Of a stretch of DNA of 64,000 nt, positions 1 through 14,100 are shown piece by piece. The DNA is from Cerioporus squamosus (Eukaryota; Basidiomycota; Agaricomycetes; Polyporales; Polyporaceae), in the NCBI GenBank assembly GCA_022592435.1, contig JABYQS010000065.1, positions 140,066 through 204,065 of the forward strand. The letters run 5' to 3'. The notes beneath the pieces are model-generated. The model was not told where the DNA came from. It made no database searches and was given only the letters and a program-made list of their open reading frames with translations. Within the stretch, counting starts at the first letter, position 1. Every line of letters begins with the position of its first letter. A program made the position numbers and the translations under genes.

Positions 1-302
1 TATAGTTCAGGGTAAGGCCGCATTCAAATTTCAGGAAGTATCCAAGGTGTTCAAAAAATCGACTTGCACGTCGGATGTCAATTGTGTGTACCGTAACAGT
101 CTCAACAAATAACCAACACGATGTGAACGGTCGAGCATAACATTTCCAGCAAACACAATATCTAGTAGCTTCCACCTGATACACCTGATACACACATAAT
201 GTCCCTCGCAAATACCCGCAGACACGGAAGATGAATCTAGGAAGGAGGACTGAAGCAGGGAGGTTAGTCCCACGACTCGGACATGTCGGACAAATTGGAC
301 AC
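1..302. other. 3' flank of the peroxidase gene
   Basis: No gene is supported here. The stretch lies downstream of the minus-strand peroxidase stop codon and probably holds its 3' untranslated region. Open frames on either strand are short and lack recognisable motifs. Confidence 0.4.
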
Positions 303-2127
<1,825 letters not shown>

Positions 2128-2235
2128 GTCGACTGTCACGGTTGCTGCTGGAGCTGAGGAGCCGAGGAGTCCGAGTGCTTGCTTGCTGGAGACTCTTTGC
2201 GAGAGTGCTGCAGAACCAGGCGAGCCGTCCCCTGG

Positions 2236-2243
2236 CTTTTATA
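2236..2243 (-). promoter_or_regulatory. TATA box of the peroxidase gene
   Basis: On the minus strand the sequence reads TATAAAAG, about 110 bp upstream of the peroxidase ATG at 2127. This is a normal distance for a strongly expressed secreted enzyme gene of this kind. Confidence 0.6.
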
Positions 2244-2250
2244 CCGTCGA

Positions 2251-3652
2251 CGCGTCGCTGCTGCACCTCCCCGACCCTCCGCCCGGCTATGTGTGAAGCT
2301 CGCTCGCAGGAGCATGGAAAATGGGCTCGCGCCGTGTTGGCACAGACACCTCGGCACGTACGGTGTCGAGCTCGGTCCCCGGCGAGGGAATGCCCAGGAA
2401 GGCTAACCTGCACAGGCGAAGTCAGCAGGCGAGAGCGTAAAGGCGGTCGGCAGAGCCTTCCAGGAGGTGCGTACCCATAACCACGGGAACGGGCGCCATA
2501 GGACCTTCGTCTATTGGGCGCAGGACCTTCTTGTCAGGTCGACAGCTTTGCGAGAACGTATGTATAGCCGTTGAGCATCGCACGGATTGTCAGCTGGCGC
2601 TGGTTTGTCGGAGCTTGGCAGCCTCGGTGAGAGGGAGGCGGTGAGGCGAGGGGGCAAGACACCAACGTACAACACGAATACTCGGCAGCAGAGTTCCTCG
2701 TCGAGGGCGAGGCCGGTGGTTGTGTTGGCCTCTTGCCATACCATAGAGGAGGGCTGGAAGGATCGCGAGGTTAAGCGGGGGCACGAGGCTCCAGAGGAAG
2801 TGCGTTGACTGCTGCGTATCGTGTATCTCCACAAAGCCCGCGAACGTGTGCAGCGCTGCCGGCGGATCTGAAGCCAACGAGAGGGTCACCCCCGCGCGAT
2901 GATAAAGGCCCTCATGCCATTCGTCGGCCGAGTTCTTGGTGGTGGGAAGTCTGGCCGGTCCAGTGGGTAGGAACCCATGTATCCGAACTTGGCTGTCCCG
3001 ACGGTGTGTTTCGCACTGTCGTTGGACCGATTCCGTGGGTATGGGTCGGTGAGTTACCCAGCATCATGAGAGGGTCCGTCGGCAGCATACACGAATCTGA
3101 TCATCGCACAGGAGATGAGCTGAGAACAGCAGAGCGAATAAAGTTATATGTGCGAATGAGCGGGCTTGTGCGACCAGGAGGCTAAAGATTAGTAGCATGG
3201 ACTTGTCCGAGAGACCGGAACCGCGCTCGCATCTACACAAGTCACTGTCAGCTAGTGCAGGAGAGCTACACAATTGTGCACTCACCGGCACGGATTCCTG
3301 GATGTGCGTGACGCAGGACGTAGCTGCGTGACCGACATATGCCGGACGGCAGGGACTCACAGCTGTCCACGGACCACTGCTACGCATGGAATGGACTTAG
3401 CCACTACCTAAGTCAGTCCGAGCTGCTTGCACCGGTGCCATGGGTGCGGTTCTCACACAATACTCGGTATTCAAGCGTGAGTATTATGCATCGGATGAGG
3501 GGTCTCTTAAGGGACCGGGAACCCTGGGAGCACGCACCGTCCCGCGGAGTCTGCCGCCGGGCCGTCCCACAGGAAGCTACGTGCGAGTCGGCATCGCACT
3601 CTGCTCGCAAGCTACGACAACCGCTTGCCCCAATACTTATCCTCACATAGAT
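2251..3652. other. Intergenic region upstream of the peroxidase and hydroxyproline dehydratase genes
   Basis: Shared upstream space of the divergent peroxidase (-) and hydroxyproline dehydratase (+) genes. No open frame here carries a recognisable domain or a convincing set of splice sites. I see no RNA gene or repeat. Confidence 0.4.
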
Positions 3653-4989
3653 ATGGACCTACACGCACAGATCTCATCTGGAGAATACTCCCTGGAGGGG
3701 ACAACCGTGATCAAGACGGTGGAAATGCACACTGGCGGGGAGGTGATCAGACAGTCAGTCGAACACGGTCGACCGATTGCTCACTCGGTACACAGCCAAC
3801 CAGGATTGTCGTGCAAGGGTATCCGCGGCTGCATGGTGAGACCCTGCTGGAGAAGAGAGCATATGCACGCGAGCATCTGGACCATATGAGACAATGGTAT
3901 GGCGGAGGTTATTTGATTGCGTAGGATGCTCGCTGAAGACCGTGGTTCAGCTTGATACGAGAGCCGCGAGGGCATAACGACATGTATGGTGCGATCATCG
4001 TACCGGAAACAGAGAAGACGCACAGCGGCGAGGCAGACGTCGGGGTGCTATTCTGTCACAACGGTATGTAGACAGCGAGATATAGATCGTGCACTCAACT
4101 CATTGTGGTTATGCAGAGGGCTACTCGACGATGTGTGGGCACGCGACTATTGCGCTGGGCCGCTGCCTGGTGGACACAGAAGACCTATCCGTCTTTCCGA
4201 GACGCAAGCAAGTTCCATTCGACGAGGGAAGAGGAGAAAGTCGAATCCGGTTACACGCGCCGTGCGGAGTCGTGGACGTGACAGTGCCGAGTGTCCGCGA
4301 GGGAGATAGAGTGCGGTCCGACCCGGGGAGAGACGTGCAGTTCGTGAGCGTCCGGAGCTTCGCGGCAGCCACGGACGTGGTGGTAGAGGTGCCGGAGGGC
4401 TTGCGTTGGCCAGAGTTGCGCGTCGCCGGCCGGAGCGCAGTGAAGGTGGACGTGGCATATGGCGGCGCGTTCTACGTGATCGTGCAGGAGAAGGAGCTCG
4501 GCTTCGAGCGGGTCAGGGAGGGGGGAGTGAACACAAGGCGGCTGGACGAGGCGACGAGGGTGGTGAAGCAGCTGGTGGGCGCACAGAAGGGGCTGTTCCG
4601 GGGCCATGGGCTGGCGGAGGACCTGGCGTACCTGTATGGGGTGATTGTCGTCGACGATGGCGAGAACCAGGCGGGGCTGGGCGGGGAGGGCGAGGGGCGG
4701 CTGGGCGTGTGTTTCTACGCAGAGCAGGCGCTGGACAGGTCGCCGACGGGCTCGGGTGTTTCCGCGCGCGTTGCCCTCGCGCGCGCCAAGGGGCTGCTGG
4801 GGGCGGGCGAGCGGGTGCGCTTCGACTCGCTGCTGTCTGCGCGGCCGGGCGGCGAGGCAGGCGCGTTCACAGGCAGCAGCGACGCGGCCGAGAGCGTGCG
4901 CGTCGCGGGTCGCGCCTTCTACACCGGCGCCTGTGCAGTTCGCGGTGGAGGATCAGGACCGCTTTTCACGCGCCGGGTTCGTGCTCTGA
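3653..4989 (+). CDS. L3HYPDH: trans-3-hydroxy-L-proline dehydratase (proline racemase family)
   Basis: Dehydrates trans-3-hydroxy-L-proline to a pyrroline carboxylate. Exons 3653-3742, 3796-3896, 3951-4063 and 4117-4989 join to give [19 protein letters not shown] near the N-terminus, the first catalytic Cys in [14 protein letters not shown], and DRSPTGSG. The second catalytic position is Thr. Racemases carry Cys there, while dehydratases of this family carry Thr, which decides the call. The exon lengths sum to one base more than a multiple of three. After AFYTGACA the frame must drop one base (near 4938) to reach the usual ending FAVEDQD and the stop at 4989; the unshifted frame runs on into the next gene. 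This is a real frameshift or a sequence error. The next gene starts only 140 bp downstream on the same strand. Confidence 0.85.
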
Positions 4990-5129
4990 GCGGTGACGTA
5001 CTTCGCGGCAAGCGAACGATGATGTCATGGTCTACGCCTACTTATACCCCGCCTGGAGGCGTCGCGCCCCATCCACGTCCGTTCTCTATCGCCATCTCCT
5101 CTCGTCCTCTCTCAGATCCATCCTCAGCC

Positions 5130-6096
5130 ATGTCGTACGCTTCCGTTGCTGCTCACAATGCGCCCCCTTCGTCTGAGCAGGTAACTCTTTCTCCAGATTA
5201 CCCCCGCCCTGGGAAGGTCCTAACCTCATCAACCAGCCCCATCCCGACCCCGCGCTCCTCACCACCGAGCCCCCCAGCGCGGACAACATCGCTGATGATG
5301 CAGCGAAGGTCAACATCGTTGCTCCCGACTTCAAGAAGCACCCCGCAACGACGACGTCTGTCCAGGACATCCCCTCCGACGCGTCCGCCCCGGCCCCCTC
5401 GACCCCCAGCAAGCGTCGTCGCTACCTCGACGAGGTAGAGCAGGAAGGCTCTTACTTTTTGAACGTCGCGAAGCAATACCTCTTCCACCCTGCCATCGCC
5501 GGTGGCCTTCTCGGTCTCAGTACGTACATTCCTCGTGTCGTGTGGCCTTCCATATACTGACTGCGTCCAGTCAACGTTGGCCTTATTTCGGGCGCGGCAT
5601 ATACCTTCTACACGAAGCCCCATCTCCGCCGCGACACGCGCGCAATCGCGTCCGCAGTCGCCGGTGTCTTGACGCTGCTCAGTGCTGAGGGCTACGCCGC
5701 GGAGAAGTACCGCGAAACCCCTCGCGGTCAGCGTGAGGCCGAAAAGGCGAAGAAGGAGGGCGCTGCGCTCTACCGCGCCGCTCGCGAGCACATTCTCCGT
5801 CCCGGTGTCCTTGGTGGACTCCTCGGTGTTTGTGAGTAACTTCATGTTCTAGATTAAGATTGTGTGTTGACCGCTTCGAAGTGAACACGGCCGTCCTCGG
5901 TGCCGTTGGCTACTTCTCATACACGAACTGGGATAGGCCTTCTTGGGACAGGCGCACCGTGTCCGCGGTGACCGTTGGCCTCCTGACGCTCTGGACTGGC
6001 GAGGGGTACGTGCAGTCTGCTGTCGCATCGTCTTGACTTATGCTCACGTTGTGCTACAGCTTCCTTGCTGAGCGTTACCGTTCGAAGCACCACTAA
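5130..6096 (+). CDS. Small membrane protein with duplicated two-helix module, possibly OM14-like
   Basis: Exons 5130-5180, 5237-5519, 5571-5831, 5882-6005 and 6060-6096 sum exactly to a 251-residue protein. The first ~100 residues are polar and Ser/Pro/Ala-rich. The rest holds two related modules of about 63 residues, each with two hydrophobic helices. The first begins HPAIAGGLLGLINVGLISG and ends LTLLSAEGYAAEKYR. The second begins RPGVLGGLLGVLNTAVLG and ends LTLWTGEGFLAERYR. A charged linker rich in Lys, Arg and Glu joins them. The layout (soluble N-terminus, several C-terminal membrane helices, basic tail) recalls the fungal mitochondrial outer-membrane protein OM14, but I cannot prove that family. 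The gene itself is well supported by clean splice sites; its function is inferred only. Confidence 0.75.
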
Positions 6097-7414
6097 ACGT
6101 TATTGACGAATTCATTTCTGTTGGAATGCTGGACAATTGATACGATATACGCATGTACTGTATTGCTAGTTTATTCGTCTATGACAGCACGTATTGTCAC
6201 CCCCTCATGCCACTTAGTGTGCCAGATTGCCTTTCACGCGGATGTCGTGCCCCGACAGCTTCCGCTTCCAATCTCAAGTCCGCAACACACCGATCAGCCC
6301 TTCCAAGCTCGCAGCACTGGAAGAATCCCCGCCTTTCTCCTCTCCTGCCTCTGTCGGCCCGCGAAGTCTTTGGTCCTTTTACCGTTCTTCACACTTTCAT
6401 TCTGCCGGTTCTCTTTTCCTTCATGCTGCCTCGTCTTGCACCTCTCATGTACTGCCCAAGGTCGGTGAATGGTATCTACTTGGCGGTTGGTCCATAATCC
6501 GCATTTGGACGACATGATCCTTGGTTTCGACTAGGTCCGCAAAGCGGCTCGGTTTCCCTTTGAACACAGAACACAAATACTCCACATGGCGCGCGCACTT
6601 CCATACAATCATATGGGCGGGAATGCGCATCTTGGTTTGATATGTCGAGTATTCTCTCTTTCCTCTCGAGCTCTTCTATGTACTTATGTCTTGCCCTCAA
6701 CCTCAGCTCGCGTCGCCGTGGCAGATGCACCCACCCGCTTTTCCGCTGACAACCGGAGTTGCGACTTGTTCTCTCGTGGCCCGGGGAGTACTTAGTACTA
6801 GTTGCGTGGCCGCCGCAGCTCCAGTGAGACCGCCTAAGATGCTTCGCCCATACCTGCGGTTTGCAAGCTACGGGAGCGTTCCGTACGCCGTTCTACTCGT
6901 CTGACGCTGTTACACCCAGCGCTGGCTCGGATACCTCTGAATCATCCATCGTTCTGTGAAGAAACGTCCGCTTGCCAGTGCAGGCCGGTTTCCAGCTCCA
7001 TGCATTCTAGTGGTTTCGACACTGTCGCGCGGCCCGTCGCTTGTGGACTTTGAGGAGACTTCGTGGTTATGACCCACCATCTACTAGTGCAGCCTAGCCA
7101 ATGATGTGTATACTTGCATGAAATGTGAGCGAGTACAGAAGTTGTCAGCATGGGCAGAGTAAGTAACGGGCTCTGCCTCTGCCGTCATGGACCTCAGCTC
7201 ACGGCGTCTAAGAAACACGACGCCGCGATCATGTGACTCGCTATATTGAACCAGTCCGGCGTCTGCAGACGCGGCATCCCAGAGCTGCTCCAAGTCCTCG
7301 ACCTCTTCCTCCTCCACCCCCATCCCCGTCTCCGTTCGCTTTCGCGCCACCTTACACACCGCAACTTAACTCTGACGACGCACGTAGCTGCCGAGAATTG
7401 AACACTGCAAGTAC
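6097..7414. other. Intergenic region, 6.1-7.4 kb
   Basis: Lies between two plus-strand genes, downstream of the membrane-protein gene. The last ~100 bp before 7415 are rich in pyrimidines, as in many fungal 5' leaders. I see no supported gene, RNA or repeat in the rest. Confidence 0.4.
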
Positions 7415-9969
7415 ATGCCTCCAAAAGCTCCTTTAACATCCATCGAGGTGAGTCTGTCAACCGTCCCAATCGCCATTCCACCCTCAAATGGCACCCGACG
7501 TCAGTGCTACACCCTCTCCCATCTGCGCGACGAACTAGCATCTGTACAAGATGCGCTGTCTGTCACCGAGACCGAGGAGACATGGGACTCGATAGGAAAC
7601 GCCCTCATTCGCTTCGCCGCGCTCTGCAATGGCAATGCGAACAACTATCCCGACGACCTCGTAGCAGCTCTCCGCGCTTCAGCTCGTCCAGTCACCTCTG
7701 CGATCAACTCTGAACGCACACGGCTCTCCGGCACTGCGACCGACTTCGTAACCACCGCCGTCACAGCGCTCGGGAGCTCATTCGAGCCGCTTATCCCCCA
7801 CTACCTGCCCACCGTCCTCAACTTATGCACGCGCACGAACAAGGTGTTCATCACTCGTGCTAAGGCATGCATTGCGGCGCTCGTCGAGTACACGCAGGCT
7901 CCGGTGATCATCCACTACGCGGCCGAGTCCGTCAAGGACAAGTCCGTATCGCTCCGCTTGGCCTCGGCGGAGACGTTGATGTCCTGCATGAAGAGCTTCA
8001 ACCCACCAGACCTGGAGAAAGAGAGCCGGGCGAAGGAGATTGAGGCGACCATCCGCTCGACTGCTGTCGACGCGAGTGCGGACGTGCGCAAGGTGGCGAA
8101 GAAGATCTTCGAGGCGTACAAGATCTTGCTGCCGAAGCGGCTGCCCAGGTGAGTCAACCTTCCGCGGGGATGTAGTTGCGTACTAATCGGCGTCGGTCCG
8201 CCAGCTTCGTGGATCCGCTCGACCAGAGGACGCGCAAGTACCTGGACATCAAGGCCACCACCGTGGTGCCCGCCTCCAGCGGGTCACCACCGTCCCGTCC
8301 GACCTCCTCGCAGTCCACCCGGTCGACCCAGAGCGAGTCCCGCGTCGCGACCTCCCATCCATCGAAACCCTCCTCCAGTGCCAACGCCGCACAGCGTCCG
8401 AACAAGCACATCCGCTCGGTGTCGACAGAAGCAGCGCCTCCCCGGCGACCTCTGCGGGCGCCCACACCCGAGGTTGCTCCTGTTGCGTCCACCACTTCGC
8501 ACGACAATGGGCCCCGTCGGCCAGTGCGCGAGGAGCCCAGGAGGCTGAAGGTCGACATGCCCCCACCCGACTTCATCCCGGCGCATCCGTATACCGGCCC
8601 ACAAAGGCCGATGTCCGCCACGGAGCTGCACTTCCCTGAGCGAACCGTGTCGGGCCCGCAGCGCGTACTGAGGCACGATATCGCACAAGCTAAAACCTCG
8701 ACGAATGCTGTACGGTCGGGGCCCATCCGTCCCTTCAGCTTCAAGCCCACGAGCTCAGAAGATGGTTCGGGTGCGGAGAAGAAGGAGCGAGTGGTGGGCG
8801 GCGCGCGCCGCGTCCCCCGGATGCCCGAGCCCGAGCCTGCGCCGCCCGCCGACGACAGAGGCAAGGCTGCTACGGGGGCTTCGAGGCCCGCCCTCCCCAT
8901 CCGTCCTCGCGTGATCTCCACGAGCAAGTCGACGCCAGCGGTGCCGCTGCATGCGGCCGCGGTTGTCAAGGAGGAGCCCGCTCGCGTGAAGAAGCTGGCG
9001 TCCTCCGTGGGTGCTTCGTCGAAGCCTGCTACCGGTGCTCCTACTGCGAAGCTCGGCAGGACGGCGTCGACGTCGACTGTGCAGGCTACAGCGAGCTCGA
9101 GGGCAAGGACTGCTGAGAAGACGCAGGACAGGGCTGCTGAGAGGGACGAGAGGCGAGTGAGGACCCAATCGAGGGAGGAGCGGGAGAAGGAGAAGGCCCA
9201 AGCTAAGGACCAGGAGAAGACTCGGGAGAGGAAGTCATCGTCCAAGACGACGGCTGCTATCCCCACGGCTGCTTCCCGCCATGGCCCTGCGCCGACCGTC
9301 ACGATGCGGGACAAGACGAACCGCATGCACGCGAAGGCGAGCGCAAAGGAGGCGACGAAGGACGCTCAGAAGGTGTCGAGCAAGGCCCGGTCGTCGCCCG
9401 ACGTCCCAGAGGTCGTGGAGGTTGTCTCTCCGGCGGAGGTGCCGCTCCCTGATACACCCAAGGTCTCACCCGTCCCCGTCGAGGAGGCGTCGCCGCCTCC
9501 GCTCATCTGCCTCGACACGCCCGAGAAGGATGTCCTTGCGCCCACCCCAGCACCTGCGCCTGTACCTGCACCAGCTGCACCCGCCCCGGTATTCAAGCCT
9601 CTCTCACCCGCGGAAGTCCCCCTCCCATCTTCTCGACCGAACTCCGCCGACGGGACTAGCACACCACCCCTCTCAGACCTCGCCCCTCCCGTACCAGCCA
9701 TCGACTTCACGGAGCCGCACACCCGCACGCCCGAGCGTCAGCCGCAGCGACGCGGGGCAGAGGTCGAGCAGACGCCGATCTCTGCGCTCGTTGCGTCCAT
9801 CCAGCGCGAGTTCCTGGCGATGAACCGCGGGTCGCCGCTCGAGACGATGGCGGAGATGGACGAGGAGGAAAGCATCCTCGTGGGGGACGCGGGCGAGGCG
9901 GACGGGGCGGAGATGTTCCCGCCTGTGCCCGTGGTTGAGCCGTTGTTCTCGAGGAGCGTGCATGCTTGA
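7415..9969 (+). CDS. CLASP-type TOG-domain microtubule-associated protein
   Basis: Exons 7415-7447, 7505-8148 and 8205-9969 sum to 813 codons. Residues ~15-240 form an all-helical HEAT/TOG domain like the CLASP N-terminal domain. It runs from ETEETWDSIGNALIRF through FVTTAVTALGSSFEPL, LPTVLNLCTRTNKVF and RLASAETLMSCM to VRKVAKKIFEAY. The remaining ~570 residues are disordered, rich in Ser, Pro and Ala. They include a highly charged stretch (RDERRVRTQSREEREKEKAQ) and Pro/Ala repeats, typical of microtubule-lattice-binding linkers. CLASP proteins stabilise microtubules and bind CLIP-170-type proteins. A CLIP-170-like gene lies 1.2 kb downstream. The first intron is 57 nt, so unspliced RNA would also stay open. 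Metazoan CLASPs have further TOG domains that are absent here. Confidence 0.75.
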
Positions 9970-10411
9970 GGAGCCTGGGGACGCGGTCTCTTGGGAGTGG
10001 ATTCATTGTGCTTTGATCCGCATCGTGTGCAGTCGCTTTCGTTGCATTTGTCTCGTGCATGCTGTGTCGACTGGACTGTACCTACATACTTAGTATCGTG
10101 TACGAGTACTCACATCTATCATACGTTAATTTCGTCCAGGGTGCTAGGCGCGGCGGAGCAGATATGCACCACATAGGGTTGTTCGTGACACCGCTAACCC
10201 GCTTGCTTGCTTTCCGCTTGGGTCATCGGGCAGTACAGATATGTCATTGAGGGGGCTGTAGTATTAAGTTTGCGGAGTAAAGGTATGCTATAGCAAGCAT
10301 GCAAGCCCTCTAGAACCGTCATGCTGGGGGCAGCTATGAGTAGGTGAAGATGAAGCCAAAAGACGATAGGAAGACTCACAAGCAAGATCTATGCCAGTGC
10401 CACAAGTCCGC
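9970..10411. other. Convergent 3' region between the CLASP-like and bL34m genes
   Basis: The flanking genes end toward each other here, so the stretch should hold both 3' untranslated regions. No coding frame or RNA gene is supported. Confidence 0.45.
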
Positions 10412-10798
10412 TCAATGCGACAAGAACAGCCGGCCCCTGGCCTTCCTGCGCGCAAGCATCTTGCGTCCGTTGACGCTCCGCTTCCTCGTCAGGAAGCCGT
10501 GCTTGCGTTTCCTCTTCCGCTGCGAAGGCTGGTACTCCTGGCCCTTGGTGTTGTGCCGAACTTGCAGCAGAGGCGAGAAGACCGAGGAGGCGATGGACGG
10601 AGCGGGATTGAACCGCGCGAGAAGACTAGGAAGAGCGCGTAGCAGGGAAGATGTAGGGAGCGTCAAAGGGAGGATGGGCCTGAGGGGTACGAGAGAGGAG
10701 GCAAACGAGCTCGAGGACGTCGCTCGTAGTACTACCGCTGCAGGGAGGACCGGTGGACGCGAGAGCAGTCGGGCGAGCGAGGGCGGTATCCGCGGCAT
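10412..10798 (-). CDS. MRPL34: Mitochondrial large-subunit ribosomal protein bL34m
   Basis: A 128-residue protein. The first ~80 residues are rich in Arg, Ser, Ala and Leu and lack acidic residues, as expected of a mitochondrial targeting region. The last ~45 residues are the bL34 domain: [19 protein letters not shown] followed by [13 protein letters not shown], ending in LFLSH. bL34 sits near the exit-tunnel region of the large subunit and contacts rRNA. I chose the ATG at 10798 because the segment after it ([16 protein letters not shown]) is a good presequence; the frame is open nine codons further upstream without a better start. The gene is head to head with the CLIP-170-like gene, with 333 bp between start codons. 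Confidence 0.9.
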   Translation of the reverse strand: MPRIPPSLARLLSRPPVLPAAVVLRATSSSSFASSLVPLRPILPLTLPTSSLLRALPSLLARFNPAPSIASSVFSPLLQVRHNTKGQEYQPSQRKRKRKHGFLTRKRSVNGRKMLARRKARGRLFLSH

Positions 10799-11131
10799 TT
10801 CTGTTCTTCCTATTTCTGTTAGCACTCGCAGGTAAAGTATACGAACTCGCGCTCACAAGAATCCTCAGCTATACCACCCGACCGCGACCGTAGAGGAGGA
10901 GGAGGAGAGGACCGTGTTCCGACACGAAGACTCAAAGAGCAGCAAGCGCCCGTACCGTGTAGAGAAATAGGACCTCAGGCACCGCTGGTAGGCGGGTGAC
11001 CCCGAGGATCGCGATCACCAAGTTGGGCACGGGCAGCAGGACATCCTTGTTCAGCTCCCTCTCTTCGCGTTCCCTGCTGCAAATCTAATAACTAGCACAC
11101 ACTCTCGGCAACCATCTCATGCTCTTCTACG
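10799..11131. promoter_or_regulatory. Shared divergent promoter of bL34m and the CLIP-170-like gene
   Basis: These 333 bp separate the start codons of two divergent genes, so they must hold both promoters and 5' leaders. I see no TATA box. Confidence 0.5.
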
Positions 11132-14100
11132 ATGTCTGTTACCCCAGGTAAAGGCCGCATGTACGGCATTCCGACCCCAGGCAAGAGCAGCATCCCTACG
11201 CCAGGTCTTAGGCCCCGATCTACCTCGTCCGCCGGCCAGAGGCCCTCCATCGCGAGCCAGGAGGACGAGTATGCGAACAGGGCATTCCAGGACGCGATCC
11301 GCGCGAATGACCCCGCGCAGCACCGAGGACCACGCACCAGCGACATCTCCATCGCATCCTCCCAACTCTCGCCGTCAAGTTCGACTTCTTCTATGTTCAA
11401 TGGCGCCCGATCACTCAGTGCTGGCGTACGACCGTCCTCGTCCGCGTCCTCGTCCTCGGCGGTGAGCGCGGGGAGGACTCCGTCCGCAAAGGCACCGTCT
11501 ACGCGTCCCCCGAGCAGGACATCCGATGTCTTTGCGCGGAGCGCGAGTCGCGCGGGACGGGGATTCGACGTGGGCGACAATGTCCGGATCGAGTCGCTTG
11601 GCTTCGAAGGTGTCCTCCGGTACCTTGGCGAGATCGACGGAAAGCCAGGGTTGTGGGCCGGTGTCGAACTCAGTGGCGGGTTCGTCGGCAAGGGCAAGAA
11701 TAATGGGAGCGTTGCTGGGTGAGTAGTTTGACTTCAGTTACTAGTGACGAGCAAGAGCAAGCTTGAAAGGGGGCCTCTTTGGCTTGCACTGGGAGGGCAT
11801 GGACTTCACGCTCCTCAGGCGGGCCCCTTCATGACGGCTCAGGCTAAGTTTGGTTGTGGTCCGGCTCAGGATCACCCATCGCGAGAGCCTAGCGAGGCAC
11901 CGCCATAGTACTGAGCAGCTATGTTGCGGGAAGTCGTAGCACGGGCGTTCAATAGGCCACAGGGTGATCCTTGGGCCGACACCACCTAGATCGACGCGTC
12001 TGACTTTGGGCATACTTTCTTGGTTACCAGCGCCTATGAGACACGGTCGGAGGCCATGTCTCGCAGTGTACAGACCGCGCTTCACCCGAGCATATGACGG
12101 GCGTCGGTTGCTCCTGCTGCTGTTCAAGCCGTGGTCGGACGGCTGAACTCAGGTTCAGAGACTTTGGAGGACCCGTCAGGCCATACAGAGCCAGCCCGCG
12201 GTCTAGCTTGCCCGGGGCAGCCTGCTGGCTCTGAGCGGGATTGCATGTCACTAGTACAACTTCCTCCCGTCCCAGGCGTGTCGGTCCAATATGCAGGCCA
12301 TCATATTAACTGTCTTTCCTTAGCAAACAGTACTTCACATGTCCACCCAACTGCGGTGTCTTCGTGGCGTCCACGAAATTGTCTGCCCCAACGGTCGGAC
12401 CCTCGATGTCACGACCATCTTCGGTTGCGTCCGTACGTAGCGGGCGGATGACCCCCTCCTTCTCCGCATCCGGTCGGATGACTCCCTCCGCTCTCCCTTC
12501 AATTGGCAACGGCCGAAAGACGCCATCGATATCCAACGGTAGAGTAACACCTTCAATGTCTAACGGCAGAGTGACGCCGTCTATCAGCAATGGACGAGTA
12601 ACCCCCGCCGCGTCGACTGGTCGCAAGACACCGAGTCTGCAGACACCTTCCGCACGCCCCCGACCATCAGCAGCGACACGCAGTCTCGTCACCCCCGCCC
12701 GAACCACAAATGTCCCTACTAATATCACGCCCGGCTCAAGAGCCGCGAAGTACGTCGGGATGACCGCGAAGCAGCTCGCGGGGACAACGCCGGGGAGTCC
12801 CAAACGAGCGGCTGGCTCAGCCAGTCCAACAAGATTCACTGGGTTCGGCTCTCCCGTGCAACCGCCTCGACAACTATCATCACCCACTCGCAGCGTCCCC
12901 GGCTCTCCCTTCAACACGCCTAAACCACTTGGATCGAGACCAAGCGGAATCGGCATGGGCCTGCCAACCTCCACTACTCCCTCGAAATCACGACCTTCGT
13001 TCAGCAATACCCCACGAGCCCGGATACCCAGCGCAATTGCCATGCCGCCGCCTCCTTCCCCCTCCAACACGACCCTGTCCAGCCGTTCAGTATCGTTCAA
13101 TGGTCCACAGACTCCCGTGGATGCACCTGTGTCCGATCTGGAGTTGAACAACAAACTCATCTCAGAGCGCATAGCAGCTCTGTCATCTGGCAAGACCCCC
13201 TCGAGTCCCCGTCCGGAATCAAGGGTTTCCACTGCCGACTCTGCGCACGTACTCGAGCTGCAAAGCCAAGTCGAGCGTCTCCAGGTGCGATTGGAGGCGT
13301 CCGAGGACGAGAACAAGCGTTTGCAAGCACGGGCGGATGGGGCAGAGCGTGAAGCGTCTTCGCGCATCGAATCCTTGGTCGCCGAGCGAGATCAGAACGC
13401 GGCTCGGGTGACAGAGCTCGAGACCGCCGCGCGGACAGCCGAGCGGGCGCTCACCGAACGCACCACCCAGATGGAGGCGCTCCAGCGGGCAGCCGAGCAG
13501 GCGAAGAACGAGCTGGAGAAGGTGCGCAGCGAGGGCGAGACCAAGCTCCGGGACGTCCAGAACAAGCTCGAGGACAAGGAGTCACTCGTGACGCAGCTCA
13601 AGGAAGCTCTCGACGAGCGTGCCGGCGAGCAAAGCAACAGCGATGCGCAGCTCAAGGCGAAGAACGCTGAGATCGCACTGCTCGAGAGTCGCGTCAAGGC
13701 GGTGTCCGCGGAGCTTGCAGAAGAGCGGAAGAACCTCAACGAGCAGATTGACGAGCTCCGGAGAGCGGGCCAGGTGCGTCTCCTCTGTGGATCCTTGTTG
13801 ATTGTGTCTGAGACAGGCTGTTGCTGTTGCAGGAAATGGTCGCGCTGTACGAGGAGCGTCTCAGCGCGGCGGACACGAGACGGTACGAGCTCGAGGATCT
13901 CGTCGTGACGCTCGAGGAGCACCTCAAGGCGCAGGCGCGCCCTGTCTCTCCCGGAACCGTTGCTCGCAAAGCCGCATCCGCCGCGGAGATCGACAACGAG
14001 ATGCTCCGCGAACAAGTGCAGCACCTGCAGAAGAGGATTGCCACGCTCGAGGACGATCTCGAGGACACCCGTGCCACAAACGAGCGCGAAGAGGTTGCAG

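Noticed and set aside
4089..5438. One 449-codon frame joining the hydroxyproline dehydratase to the next gene
   Set aside because: The last ~150 codons read the neighbouring gene in a wrong frame and through its intron. A one-base shift near 4938 explains it better than a fusion protein.
8154..9326. 390-codon open frame on the minus strand opposite the CLASP-like gene
   Set aside because: It mirrors the GC-rich coding sequence of the sense gene, has no motif of its own and no splice or start context.
12306..13367. 353-codon open frame on the minus strand opposite the CLIP-170-like gene
   Set aside because: Antisense shadow of the repeat-rich linker; its repeats are only the reverse reading of the GRxTP units.
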